From Methanoregula sp. (lineage in GTDB: Archaea > Halobacteriota > Methanomicrobia > Methanomicrobiales > Methanospirillaceae): DNA of 64,000 nt. Each line of letters opens with the position of its first letter. Positions within the stretch are counted from its first letter, which is position 1. The position numbers were made by a program, and so were the translations under genes. Where the stretch lies: contig JALOBP010000004.1 in the NCBI GenBank assembly GCA_023228295.1, forward strand, positions 1-64,000. Direction: 5' to 3'. Positions 35,395-44,368 of the stretch are shown here, one piece after another. Below the pieces are notes generated by a model that had not been told where the DNA came from, searched no databases, and saw only the letters and a list, made by a program, of their open reading frames with translations.

Positions 35395-36086
35395 AGGATA
35401 TACCGATCCCAGTCTGAATACCGCCCAAACTCCAGCATCGCTACTTTAACAAAACCGGCGTTCTTTAAGGGCCCGGCACTAGGATTCGTCATATAGTTAT
35501 GAGTTACATTTTCTCCGGTTCTGTATACGCTGATCGATAAGGCTATTCCCAGGTATCCATTTCCTTCAGGAACCGGGTTATACACGAGCGTGGTCACGGT
35601 TGGAGGCAAAGAACCGGAATCAATTTGCGGAGAGACTGAGAATTTTTTTCAAATCATATTCTCTTTCTTTAGAATGAACGAAAAATGTTGACCCTCGTTT
35701 CGTGGATTCGGAGGGCGATGAATTGCAATCATTGTTCCATAATCTGTTTTCACATAACTGATGTCAGGAACCTCGGGGGTTTGTGCGTCACACGGGTAGC
35801 TGCTGTTTCCATCAAAACAAACGAATTCCGGCAGGGTTGTCAGGAGATCCTGATCGGAAAAGACCAATGAACCTGTTTCATTCACTACTGCAGGGATCAG
35901 AATTTCCTCTGCAGGGGTCGCTGCATTAAATTCCAGATTGCCATATACGCTATATTCAATGCTATCCGGGCCTGTCACAACATCATTACCCGTTGAACCG
36001 GTGTATGACATAAAGACATAGAACCCCAGGTAAAGAACAAGAATTCCCACAGCAATGAATCCAGTAATCTTCCATTTTGAATGCAT
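35391..36086 (-). pseudogene. Membrane-anchored extracellular protein gene broken by an in-frame TGA
   Basis: From the ATG at 36086 (GGGGGTATTA upstream) the frame encodes an N-terminal transmembrane helix (ITGFIAVGILVLYLGFYVF) and an outside domain. It is stopped by TGA at 35649-35651 after FILKKENMI. The same frame continues at once with KKFSVSPQIDSG, then VTTLVYNPVPEGNGYLG, and runs to 35391, ending LEFGRYSDWDRYIL. One stop in one continuous frame implies a nonsense mutation (or a sequencing error) in a gene of about 231 codons. Its C-terminus is similar to that of the remnant at 36260-36545. Confidence 0.65.
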
Positions 36087-36630
36087 TAATACCCCCCGTG
36101 TGGACGCAATATCATGAGATCTTTCGGACGCATTTACCTCTGCTAATGTGCCTTACCTTCAAAGCCGAGGTTGTTTCATTGTATTTTCCAAGTTGTGAAG
36201 GCGATCGCGAGGTTGGTCGAATGTGACTACTCGTAAAAACATTTGGTTTATTCATAAACTTACCCGGGTATCCAGATCAACTTAGCCCATTCGGAATAGT
36301 GTCCATACTCTGACAAAATAACCGGATTATTACCATATGTGAGGTTGAAATTATGTTCTGGATCTAACATATATCCCTGATGAACTGAATCTCCCATCTT
36401 TGAGAACTCTGATGCTAGAGATATTCTACTTCCATAAGGTTACTATGGATTTGCTGTGTTGTACAAATCACAAATCCGGTCGGCGATTGTTCAACACAGC
36501 ACTAATTACAATCAAGATGAATATTAGGTTGTTCACGATCTGATTTTTATATTTCGATCGATTTCTGATAAAAAACTGATTGCCCCGAATTCCCACATGC
36601 AATACAGAATCCAGATACTGGTCTTCCGAA
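36087..36630. other. AT-rich inter-relic region
   Basis: Outside the remnant at 36260-36545, the pieces 36087-36259 and 36546-36630 hold no gene. Composition is visibly more AT-rich than the surroundings, as expected for decaying sequence. Confidence 0.4.
36260..36545 (-). pseudogene. Remnant paralogue of the 35391-36086 gene
   Basis: On the minus strand, the frame ending at the TAA at 36260 reads YGSRISLASEFSKMGDSVHQ, then GYMLDPEHN, then ILSEYGHYSEWAKLIWIPG. This aligns with GIALSISVYRTGENVTHNYM and MLEFGRYSDWDRYIL of the neighbouring broken gene. A one-base shift near 36440 is needed to extend upstream into FVQHSKSIVTL. A hydrophobic stretch (NLIFILIVISAV) near 36510-36530 may be the old membrane helix with the middle deleted. 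It is a decayed tandem copy. Confidence 0.55.
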
Positions 36631-37305
36631 TTACATCCTCAGCAGCCGCTCGTTCTCCCGCAGCCACTTCCGCCTTCGGGCATAGTCCGGCATCAGCTCC
36701 TCAACCTTCTTCCAGAACTTTGGTGAGTGGTCCATCTGCCGGAGGTGCACCAGTTCATGGACGATCACGTAATCGACAATCTCCAGCGGGGCCTGGATGA
36801 GCCGCCAGCTGAAGTTGAGCCCGCCCCGGCTCGTGCAGGAGCCCCAGCGCTGCTTCGCGTCCGAGATCCTGACCGACGCGGGCGAGTAGCCGGTCATCAT
36901 CGAGAAGTACATGCACCGCGAGCCAATCTCCGAAACTGCCTCCTGCCGGTACCAGCGCCGGATGTGGTGCCGGACCTCCGGCTGGAAAGCACGCGGGACC
37001 AGCAGCCGGTCGGTGCGCCCGATGGTTGTCCTCCCATCGTCCACGTAGTGGAGCGGGTACTGCCGGCCAAGAAACCAGAAGATTTCCCCCTCCCCGTACT
37101 GGTGGACGATTGCCTGCGGCCGCTGCTTCACCTCATCGAACTTCTTGTGGATCCAGGCACTCTTCTCCCGGATGAGCGTATCGATATGCGCTTGCGATAC
37201 GCGGTGCGGGGCGCGGACGATCAGGGTCGCCTGCGGGGTCACTTCAATGGCGATGGAGCGGCGGCGGGAACGGACGATCTTCTCGATTCTGATGGCGGGG
37301 GGCAT
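36631..37305 (-). CDS. YgjP/DUF45-type zinc metallohydrolase
   Basis: Encodes 224 residues from the ATG at 37305 (MPPAIRIEKIVRSRRRS); the frame opens further at 37356 but that part is unlike the family. The motif RWGSCTSRGGLNFSWRL (about 152-168) is the family signature, and VDYVIVHELVHLRQMDHSPKFW gives the zinc-binding HExxH-like HELVH plus a downstream His. It is predicted to be a cytoplasmic peptidase-like hydrolase. No substrate is known. Confidence 0.9.
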   Translation of the reverse strand: MPPAIRIEKIVRSRRRSIAIEVTPQATLIVRAPHRVSQAHIDTLIREKSAWIHKKFDEVKQRPQAIVHQYGEGEIFWFLGRQYPLHYVDDGRTTIGRTDRLLVPRAFQPEVRHHIRRWYRQEAVSEIGSRCMYFSMMTGYSPASVRISDAKQRWGSCTSRGGLNFSWRLIQAPLEIVDYVIVHELVHLRQMDHSPKFWKKVEELMPDYARRRKWLRENERLLRM

Positions 37306-37866
37306 GGAAGTTCTTGTACATTCTCTTGCGCCGGATGAGAAAAGAGCTCGGGCCACCGTCCTGTTTTGTGAGGTTCTGGCCTCCCCCCTGCGCCACCCGT
37401 GCCCCCATAACGGGGGGACGGCGCACGGGCGTTATAGTTGGTTATACCAAACCCTGAAAAAATGCTCTGGAGAAACAGACATGAACCGATTCGTTTCACA
37501 CCAGAGCGATGAAAAACGCATGCCCGGGGGATATCTTTTAAGCACGCTCTGCCCCGATACGTCCCTTGCAGGGCACGGTGGAGCAATGACCGGTTCGGGA
37601 AACCGGTAATAAAAGCCGCCGCGGGGCGTCCTTCGGGGCGGCGGTCGTTCATCACATTTGGGGAATGGAGGCAGAGTACCCCGATAATAATGTCATTTCG
37701 CGTTTTTCACGGGATAACCTGCCAGAAATCATAGATTGATCTGCGATGGAGCCACGGGCGCTCGGGGTCTCCCGACCCACGCCCCGTGGAGCAGGCCATG
37801 AATTCCCGTGAGCGGTCCAGGTTTTTACCGTGCACCAGTTCTTAAAAAAAGGAGATTACCGGATAA
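37306..37866. other. Hairpin-rich non-coding stretch with a possible small ORF
   Basis: Three stem-loops follow one another: 37589-37607 (ACCGGTT/AACCGGT), 37615-37645 (GCCGCCGC/GCGGCGGT, GC-rich) and 37751-37790 (CCACGGGCG with CGCCCCGTGG, one bulge, with an inner CGGG/CCCG hairpin). A TATA-like GTTATAGTTGGTTATACC at 37433-37446 faces right. A 42-codon frame at 37481-37609 (MNRFVSHQSDEKRM) with GGAG upstream could be a small gene. A structured RNA is at least as likely. Confidence 0.4.
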
Positions 37867-38568
37867 CTATCCTGCCTTCTCCGCCTTCCCGTTGAACCCA
37901 TCGCTCACAACCTTGCCATCCTTAAGCCGGACGATCCGGTTGAAATAATCCTTATGCCAGTCCTCGTGCGAGACCATCACGATGGTCTGCTTCATCTCCT
38001 CGTTGATCTCGCGGAAGAGCTCAAGCACCATCTTCGAGTTCTCGGAATCGAGGTTGGCACACGGTTCATCGGCAAAGAGGATATCCGGCTTGTTCACCAT
38101 GGCACGGGCAATCGAGACCCGCTGCTGCTGGCCACCCGAGAGTTCCCGGGGCAAATGATCCCTGCGATCGCACAGGCCAATCTGCTGCAGGATATGATAG
38201 CTGTCCCTTTTTATCTGCTCGTCATCCCTGTCTTTCCGGAGCATTGCCGGCAGGGAGACATTTTCCATGACAGTCAGGTCAGGGACAAGCGCATAGTCCT
38301 GGAAGACATACCCCAGCTTGTAGAGCCGGAACATCGTCCTCTCGTAATCCGTGAGTTTTGCGATGTCGGTCCCGTCGATGACGATCCTGCCGGAACTTGG
38401 TTCGTCGAGGAGGCCCAGCATGTGGAGCAGCGTGGTCTTACCGCTCCCGCTCGCCCCCATGATGCCGAGGAACTCGCCCTTCGCGATATCGAGTGTCACA
38501 CCATCGAGAGCCCGGACTTCGACATCCCCCATCCGGTAGATCTTCTGTAAATCGACAATCTCGAACAT
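37867..38568 (-). CDS. ABC transporter ATP-binding protein (LolD/MacB type)
   Basis: Encodes 233 residues. Walker A GASGSGKTT (about 35-43), the Q-loop region YVFQDYALVPDLTV, signature LSGGQQQRVSIARAM, Walker B ILFADEPCANLD and the switch His in VMVSHE are all present. It powers the permease encoded just upstream (2 bp gap). This class drives extrusion or lipoprotein release rather than import. Last gene of the PadR operon. Confidence 0.95.
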   Translation of the reverse strand: MFEIVDLQKIYRMGDVEVRALDGVTLDIAKGEFLGIMGASGSGKTTLLHMLGLLDEPSSGRIVIDGTDIAKLTDYERTMFRLYKLGYVFQDYALVPDLTVMENVSLPAMLRKDRDDEQIKRDSYHILQQIGLCDRRDHLPRELSGGQQQRVSIARAMVNKPDILFADEPCANLDSENSKMVLELFREINEEMKQTIVMVSHEDWHKDYFNRIVRLKDGKVVSDGFNGKAEKAG

Positions 38569-38569
38569 A

Positions 38570-39784
38570 TCAGGCCCTCATCGCAGACTGGATATCCTCG
38601 CGGGAGACCTGGTAGGCAGGAACATACCCTGCAACAACTGACGCGAGGAACAGGATCAGGGAATTCGTGATATAATCCAGAGGTGTCAGGTACAGGGTTG
38701 CCGACCATTCGGGGGTTACAATGGGATTCGCGGCCAGGTATACGGCAATGAGGGCCGTGAGGATGACCCCAAAGAAAATTCCCATGACGGCCATGATGAT
38801 GACCTGGAAACCGTAGTTATGCATAATAACCTCCTTATCCACGCCGATTGCTTTCAGGATCCCGATCTGCCGCCGGCTGTTAAGCGTCTTGATGGTGATG
38901 ACAATGAAGAGCACGACCGTTGTGATGATGATCCCCACGATGAGCGAGACCATGTTGATGATGGCAAAGCTCTGGAGGGCCTGGCCCATGACCTTGGAGA
39001 GCAGGTCAGCAGTAGTCTGTACTTTCTGCGAGACCCCGTACTGCTGGAGTTCGTCTTTGATGAACTTCTCCGAATAGCCGGGCTTTGCCTTGACGGTGAT
39101 GTAATCCGCATAGTCGAGGGGCTTTCCTTCAACAAGCTCCATGTCGCTCATGGTCACGTAGACCGTGTTGTCTGCCGACGACCAGCCGGTAGAGTATATC
39201 CCTTTCACCCGGTAATCTTTCGTGTACCCGTTACCGTACTCGATAGTGATCGAGTCGCCGACACGGACACCCCCGAGCGAAGGCTGGAACTCGTCCTCTT
39301 CCTTGATCGTGGCATCCCCTGCCACGGGTTTCCCGATGATGACTTCCCCGGTATCGCCATCGCCAAGGTAACTGCCGGCAACCATCTTGGTATACAGGGG
39401 TGAGACATACTTCTCGTCATTGGGAGAAATTGCCCGCACCGAGACCCCGAGCACGCGCTGGCGGTACTTGAGAGTCGCTCCTTTCGAGAGGTGGGGTGTT
39501 GCACGCTCAACGCCGGGCATGCCGTTGATGAGATCGAGCGTGGCGTCAAGGTCCGTAACGTACTGGTCGCCCGATTTGGGGCTGACCAGAACGTTCCCGA
39601 CCTCGTAATCCACGACCTGCGTTGTGATGCTCTGCCCAATCCCGTTGAAGAGACCGGGCAGGAAGACCATGTTGGTAAAGCACATCGCGATGATGAGTAC
39701 GGTCAGTACTACACTTGAGCGGCTTCCCCGCTGGAGCGAGCGCAGCGCCAGCAGGAACGCGACTTTCAGTTCTTTCTTTCCCAT
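38570..39784 (-). CDS. ABC transporter permease (MacB/FtsX type)
   Basis: Encodes 404 residues: one N-terminal helix (VVLTVLIIAMCFTNMVFLPG), a large extracytoplasmic MacB-like domain (about 50-270, with RAISPNDEKYVSPLY), and three C-terminal helices with the FtsX segment ILKAIGVDKEVIMHNYGFQV. This topology belongs to mechanotransmission exporters. It overlaps the preceding gene's end by 19 bp, so expression is coupled to the exported CARDB-like protein. Confidence 0.93.
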   Translation of the reverse strand: MGKKELKVAFLLALRSLQRGSRSSVVLTVLIIAMCFTNMVFLPGLFNGIGQSITTQVVDYEVGNVLVSPKSGDQYVTDLDATLDLINGMPGVERATPHLSKGATLKYRQRVLGVSVRAISPNDEKYVSPLYTKMVAGSYLGDGDTGEVIIGKPVAGDATIKEEDEFQPSLGGVRVGDSITIEYGNGYTKDYRVKGIYSTGWSSADNTVYVTMSDMELVEGKPLDYADYITVKAKPGYSEKFIKDELQQYGVSQKVQTTADLLSKVMGQALQSFAIINMVSLIVGIIITTVVLFIVITIKTLNSRRQIGILKAIGVDKEVIMHNYGFQVIIMAVMGIFFGVILTALIAVYLAANPIVTPEWSATLYLTPLDYITNSLILFLASVVAGYVPAYQVSREDIQSAMRA

Positions 39785-41058
39785 GGGAACTTCCCGTCAC
39801 CATTGACCTTCGGCAGGTACCAGTAGCGGTAGCCTACAGCCCCGAGGATGAGGAGGATGATCAGCAGGGTGATGATGGTACCGGACATGTCGGTCGGGGG
39901 AACCCGGAGGTCCATCTCCCGCGTCATCGTGTGCTCACCCATGTCATCCGTGTAGTTGATCGTGAGCGTGTAAGGGATATTGCCGGCCTTCGCCCCTTCG
40001 AGCAGGAAGATTGCCGGGGCATCGTTGCCGGGCTTGATCTTCCCGATGAAGGCTTCCTTCTTTCCTTCAACCGGCAGGTCAACGGTTGCCGAGACCTGTT
40101 TGGCCTCACCGGTACCGGTATTCTCAATACGTATCGTGAGGTCGAACGGGGTGCCCTCGGTCAGCCGTGCTGGGTTGGTATCAACCGTAACAAATCCCAG
40201 CTCGGCCTTGCCCTTGAAGAGGACGTCGATGCCGGAGAGCCGGGTCTGCCGTGTGCCATCGAGAGTATTGTACTGTATCGTGACTGGTATCTTCGTAAGC
40301 CCTGAAGGAGTATTCTTGTCTGATAGCAGGACAAGGTCCACGGTCTTCTTCTCTCCGGCCGGAACCGAACCAAGATGGAAGAGATCAGTATTCTTCGGGG
40401 CAACCGTGGCACTCACATTCTCAATCTTCAGCGTTACATCATCGGCAAGCATCTCACCGGAATTCAGAATCGTTACGGAGATGGGGATCTCGTCGCCCGG
40501 GTTCTGGCTGCCGGTCAGGGTGCTGTCCATGATGAGGATCGCACCCTTCTGGATACCGAGTGCTGTGTTGACATTGACGGGGATTGGGTATTTCACGCTC
40601 TTCCCGCCAGTCGTGTCAATCCAGACCTCAGGATAATAGATTCCACTTGATGAAGGGGCTTGGATGGAGAAGGTAAACTGGATGGACTGCCCGGGGCCGA
40701 GCGCTCCAACGCGGTCGAAGTCGCTGGAAAGGACCGTGATGCCGTTTCCTTCGAGCTTGACATTCTCGAGGTTCACATTGATATCCGTGGTCTTGACCAC
40801 AGCATAAACATCCGTGGAGAGCTGCCCGGACTTCTCGCTGATGGATGCACTTGACGCCGTGTTCTTGACAGTTATCGTGATGGTCCCCATGCTGCCCGGC
40901 ATCAGGACGGACGGGGTTACCTTGTAATCGGAGATAGTCACGGTCGGTGCATCTCCTGCATAGGCAGGAGGAATGGCTAATGCGATGAGGGCAAATGCCG
41001 TTATGAAGAGCGCTAATGTGCTGATTTTCATATGATTCATTCCAGTTCTCGTATTCAT
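39766..41058 (-). CDS. Exported CARDB-like repeat protein with C-terminal membrane anchor
   Basis: Encodes up to 430 residues; the first ATG overlaps the stop of the upstream gene (ATGA), with Met7 and Met10 as alternatives. A signal peptide (ALFITAFALIALAIPPAYA) precedes three to four Ig-like CARDB/NEW3-type domains, each with patterns such as GTITITVKNTAS, ISVTILNSGEML and LTIRIENTGTGEAKQ. A C-terminal helix and WYLPKV..PWERKN tail anchor it. It is probably the extracellular partner of the ABC exporter in this operon. Confidence 0.85.
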   Translation of the reverse strand: MNTRTGMNHMKISTLALFITAFALIALAIPPAYAGDAPTVTISDYKVTPSVLMPGSMGTITITVKNTASSASISEKSGQLSTDVYAVVKTTDINVNLENVKLEGNGITVLSSDFDRVGALGPGQSIQFTFSIQAPSSSGIYYPEVWIDTTGGKSVKYPIPVNVNTALGIQKGAILIMDSTLTGSQNPGDEIPISVTILNSGEMLADDVTLKIENVSATVAPKNTDLFHLGSVPAGEKKTVDLVLLSDKNTPSGLTKIPVTIQYNTLDGTRQTRLSGIDVLFKGKAELGFVTVDTNPARLTEGTPFDLTIRIENTGTGEAKQVSATVDLPVEGKKEAFIGKIKPGNDAPAIFLLEGAKAGNIPYTLTINYTDDMGEHTMTREMDLRVPPTDMSGTIITLLIILLILGAVGYRYWYLPKVNGDGKFPWERKN

Positions 41059-41900
41059 ACTGCTTCAAGGGTGATGTCGCCGACACCCTGTTCAACAATA
41101 ATCTGGTTCACCGGGAGTGCGGAATTATACCCGGGTGTCGTGTAGGTATCTTCATTGGGGGTAAACCCGTTATTGCCAATATCACCAACTCCCTGGTGGA
41201 CGGTGATACGGGTGTTGCTGTTTTTCTCAACGATTATGGTGAGATCGCCAACACCGCTGTTGATCTCTCCGCTGAATACGTTACCGCGATATCCGGTGAG
41301 ATCGATTCTTGTCTCTCCGGCACCATTGTGGACGGACAGCATCCCGAGATTCAGCGAGCCCAGATCAAGCGTGCTGTCACCCGCGCCGACTGCCACTTCG
41401 AGATCAACGGGGATCAGGTTGTTTATGAGGACTTCCCAGCTGTTCGGGGAGTGGACAGCAAATAATTCCTTTCCCTTGTGTCCTGTATCGGTCATGGTGA
41501 CGGTTTTTGTTGTTCCGTTTTGTGACTGGAGATAATCCGGCTGCCATTCCGGCGCTTTACTAAAGACCGTTGCTTCCATTATGGCATCATCGGGTGCCCC
41601 TCCGCGGAGTGATAACTCGCCTGCTCCCATCGTGATCCCGATAGAACCGGTAGTTGCGTCTTCAAGCGGAAACGTCGTAGTAACAGGAGTAAACATGGCC
41701 GTGTTACGGAACGGTGAAGTTTTGTTCTCCGAAGAGGTTGGAAGCCCCCCGGAGATGGCAAGAATGCCAAACCCGATAATAAAGGAGACTATGGTGATGG
41801 CGACCAGCCAGAGAATTATCCGGGTCCCGGTCAAGCCGGACAGGTTCAGGTTGCAGACAAGGCACGCAAACTTATCGTCGCCGGTTTCTTTGGATTTCAT
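41055..41900 (-). CDS. Membrane-anchored toastrack-like (DUF4097/LiaF-like) protein
   Basis: Encodes 281 residues from the ATG at 41900; the longer open frame above it is a shadow of the next gene. A cytoplasmic N-terminus with CLVCNLN is followed by one transmembrane helix (about 29-50) and an outside beta-helical domain. That domain has a repeating Gly-(Val/Ala)-Gly-(Asp/Glu) motif: MGAGELSLRG, VGAGDSTLDLG, NGAGETRIDL, SGVGDLTI, QGVGDIGN, QGVGDITLEAV. Such toastrack domains occur in bacterial envelope-stress (Lia/phage-shock) systems. ATGA overlaps link it to both neighbours. Confidence 0.8.
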   Translation of the reverse strand: MKSKETGDDKFACLVCNLNLSGLTGTRIILWLVAITIVSFIIGFGILAISGGLPTSSENKTSPFRNTAMFTPVTTTFPLEDATTGSIGITMGAGELSLRGGAPDDAIMEATVFSKAPEWQPDYLQSQNGTTKTVTMTDTGHKGKELFAVHSPNSWEVLINNLIPVDLEVAVGAGDSTLDLGSLNLGMLSVHNGAGETRIDLTGYRGNVFSGEINSGVGDLTIIVEKNSNTRITVHQGVGDIGNNGFTPNEDTYTTPGYNSALPVNQIIVEQGVGDITLEAV

Positions 41901-42490
41901 GAGACATCCTCCGTGCCGGCAATAACAGCGATGTTCCATTTGAGGTATTTGATCCCGACACGGTAGAAGAACCGGGCAAGATAATAGTCCCAGATGACAA
42001 GGAGGAGTCCTGTTGTGGTGATCCCAATGGAAATGAACACGCCGGCTACCGGGTTGAGCCAGATGGCAAACACGGGCAGACCCGCAAGCTGGAGGATCGA
42101 GTACGCAAAAGCAAACGGTCCGAAGACGGCAAACATCACTCCGATGATAAATACCACAAGCACCATGCAGATGAGGAGGAGGAACGGTGCAAGGACAAAG
42201 ACAAGGTTGAACAGGCCCAGCCCGACAGTTGCAATGACCGCGTGGAAGATATTTCCACACGATTTCATATTTTCCGCTCTTTTCACAAGGTGCATGGCCT
42301 TAATCTCCCGGGCAACATCGTCCGGTGACCCCAGCGACCGCCAGAGTTCCTCATCGGTCCTCCCGTTTGCCAAACCCATCCGGAAATGCTCGGAGTAATC
42401 GGAGACGATATCATCGAGCTCCTCCCGGGGGAGCGTTCCTCCCAGACGGTCTTTGAGAATCCGGATATATTCTGATTCATTCTGCAGCAT
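41897..42490 (-). CDS. DUF1700 (HAAS-domain) membrane protein
   Basis: Encodes 197 residues. The N-terminal HAAS domain reads [26 protein letters not shown], then [13 protein letters not shown] (residues 7-65). Four hydrophobic helices follow. HAAS proteins almost always sit beside PadR regulators and are thought to connect membrane state with gene control. It overlaps padR by 14 bp and the toastrack-like gene by 4 bp. Confidence 0.9.
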   Translation of the reverse strand: MLQNESEYIRILKDRLGGTLPREELDDIVSDYSEHFRMGLANGRTDEELWRSLGSPDDVAREIKAMHLVKRAENMKSCGNIFHAVIATVGLGLFNLVFVLAPFLLLICMVLVVFIIGVMFAVFGPFAFAYSILQLAGLPVFAIWLNPVAGVFISIGITTTGLLLVIWDYYLARFFYRVGIKYLKWNIAVIAGTEDVS

Positions 42491-42803
42491 CGTTCTTCCT
42501 CTCGAGGAGCGCGTTTACCGATGCCGCAAACTGCATCCATTCCTCTTTCTGTTCATGTTCTTCTTTCCTTCCGCTCTCGGTTAAGCGGTAATACTTCCGG
42601 GGCGGACCCCCGGCGGATTCCTGCAGGTATGTGGTGACATGCCCTTCGTCTTTCAGGCGATGGAGCAGCGGGTAGATCGTGCCTTCCGAGATATCGATCT
42701 TTTTTGAGATCTCAGCAACAAGCTCATACCCGTAACAGTCCTTATGTGCCAGAACAGAGAGAACGCAGATCTCAAGGACGCCTTTTTTAAACTGGATATT
42801 CAT
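42477..42803 (-). CDS. PadR-family transcriptional regulator
   Basis: Encodes 108 residues from the ATG at 42803, preceded by GGGAGA. The PadR winged helix reads [25 protein letters not shown], then [15 protein letters not shown] and [13 protein letters not shown], with a short C-terminal dimerisation helix. It is the first gene of the six-gene operon and probably represses it. Two inverted repeats lie about 110-150 bp upstream. Confidence 0.94.
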   Translation of the reverse strand: MNIQFKKGVLEICVLSVLAHKDCYGYELVAEISKKIDISEGTIYPLLHRLKDEGHVTTYLQESAGGPPRKYYRLTESGRKEEHEQKEEWMQFAASVNALLERKNDAAE

Positions 42804-42911
42804 GGGATCTCCCTGGTTGGTATGCATGCCCGGTCCACGGCAGTGCGCTGATTCAGAGGTTTTTAGTTCCGCACTGCCGGAGGTTTGAGAAGGCTTTTTA
42901 CGGGCATACGC

Positions 42912-42929
42912 GTGTTAAGTGCTTAACAC
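42912..42929. promoter_or_regulatory. Inverted repeat GTGTTAAG-TG-CTTAACAC, putative PadR operator
   Basis: Perfect 8-bp arms with a 2-bp spacer. It lies directly next to the TATA-like TAAAAAG (minus strand, about 42896-42906) that would serve the PadR operon, so binding here could block TBP/TFB. Assignment to PadR is inference from position. Confidence 0.55.
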
Positions 42930-42930
42930 A

Positions 42931-42951
42931 GTATCTTGCATCACAAGATAC
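42931..42951. promoter_or_regulatory. Inverted repeat GTATCTTG-N5-CAAGATAC, second putative operator
   Basis: Perfect 8-bp arms with a 5-bp spacer, one base beyond the first inverted repeat and unlike it in sequence. It may bind a second regulator, or a differently spaced PadR dimer. Confidence 0.5.
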
Positions 42952-43078
42952 CTACTAATGCTATGGTTCATTGGTATAAAAGGTACTCGGTATAGCGGAG
43001 ACAGGACAAAAAAAACAAGGTGCGGGCAGGCAAATGCCAACCATCGGATATAGGGCTGGTTACGATGAGGCAGGGCAA

Positions 43079-44017
43079 TCATCCTTGTCGCTCGCGGGGA
43101 GGGGCTTTCTCGTCCTGGCTCAGGACGATTGAAACTACGCTGCCCGCGATATTGAACTCCAGAGATCGTTTCAGGGAAGTGGCAAAGTCCTGCACATCCC
43201 CCATTTTCTGCTCCGGGTCAAACCCGAGGAAGATCTCGATATAAATTCTGCTGCCGGACCGGCGCGAGCGGACGCCATGGAACTCCTCGTACTTGTCGAA
43301 CGAGGATGCAAGTTCCCGGAGGATGACGATCTGGAGTTCCTCATCGAGGGTCTTGTCAAAAAGGTCCGGCAGGGAGGAGGAGAACTCACGATACCCGGCA
43401 AACAGGAGGAAACCGATGATGATGAAGGAGACAATCGGGTCGATATAATGCGCCCAGCTGTACTGGACGAAGACGACAGAAACGGATAGTGCGAAGAGGA
43501 CCAGCAGGTTGGAGAAGGTCTTGGCCCTGCGGAGCCGCCACTGCGCCTCCATGATCGGGGACGGGTCTTCCCGGGCACGATGATAATATTTCTGCCAGTG
43601 GTGATAATCCGCAATACTGGCAATAAACATGAGCGGGATACCGATGATCGCTGCAGTCATCTCGAACGGCTCGGGCTCGAGAAGGCGGTGGATAGTGAAG
43701 ATGACAAGGATACAGAGGGATACCAGCATCACGCCGCCGGTGATGAGCCTTGTCAGGGTCTCAAATTTTCCCATACCGTAATCGTACGTGAACTTTCCGC
43801 CGGCTTTCATCCTCCGGATAATCATGAGGGCAAAGAACGTTGCAAGAACTTCGTTTGCACACTTGATGACATCGGAAAGAAGCGTGGCAGAACCGGAGAG
43901 AATAACGGCGGTTGTCTCCGGGATCAGGATACAGAGATCCATGCAAAGGCCGTTGAAGACGAGCTTCTCGCGCGACTCTTTTGCACCATTTCCCCCGCCG
44001 CTCAGGTTTTCCGGCAT
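43079..44017 (-). CDS. Cation diffusion facilitator (CDF) family transporter
   Basis: Encodes 312 residues. Hydrophobic helices include GLCMDLCILIPETTAVILSG, TRLITGGVMLVSLCILVIF and IVSFIIIGFLLFAGY; the TM5-type YIDPIVS and a cytoplasmic ferredoxin-like C-terminal domain (VRSRRSGSRIYIEIFLGFDP) fit CDF metal exporters. The TM2 metal-site region reads LLSDVIKCANEV, unlike the usual HxxxD or DxxxD, so metal choice is unclear. Stands alone between non-coding regions. Confidence 0.82.
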   Translation of the reverse strand: MPENLSGGGNGAKESREKLVFNGLCMDLCILIPETTAVILSGSATLLSDVIKCANEVLATFFALMIIRRMKAGGKFTYDYGMGKFETLTRLITGGVMLVSLCILVIFTIHRLLEPEPFEMTAAIIGIPLMFIASIADYHHWQKYYHRAREDPSPIMEAQWRLRRAKTFSNLLVLFALSVSVVFVQYSWAHYIDPIVSFIIIGFLLFAGYREFSSSLPDLFDKTLDEELQIVILRELASSFDKYEEFHGVRSRRSGSRIYIEIFLGFDPEQKMGDVQDFATSLKRSLEFNIAGSVVSIVLSQDEKAPPRERQG

Positions 44018-44368
44018 ATTCGTCTAAACTGATAGATCGGGAATGGGGAAAAACATGTGGGGACAGCTGGTGGTGGATATGTCGATCGGGATCCCGGGTG
44101 CAACACACATTTTTACCTCCCGGAAGGTCGTAAGAACCTGAGCTTTTTTAAGATCGATCGTTTCAGAAGAATGATTCCCCCCGCCCGACCCACGCAAACA
44201 CTCCACCCAATGCCCCACTGACCCGGATTCTGCGCTCCATGGCAACGACACGGTTGCGGCGGGGTTGCACCGCGGACATCGGATCCACCTGAAAATCCCA
44301 TTCCGGGCAGGCGACATCCATCATGCTGCCGGGATATAACGGGGGAGGCCCGCCCGCAGTCAGCCGGA
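44018..44368. other. Intergenic region, no firm gene
   Basis: A minus-strand frame of 53 codons (MMDVACPEWDFQVDPMSAV to VGRGESFF, about 44324 to 44163) is open and loosely protein-like, but lacks a ribosome binding site and any recognised family. Nothing else is seen. Confidence 0.25.

Noticed and set aside
35649..35651. In-frame TGA as selenocysteine
   Set aside because: Selenocysteine use is not expected in this order, no SECIS-like structure was noticed, and the flanking residues do not suggest a redox site; a nonsense mutation is simpler.
42973..42985. TATA-like TATAAAAGG on the plus strand
   Set aside because: No gene or convincing small RNA follows before the convergent CDF gene; it may be chance.
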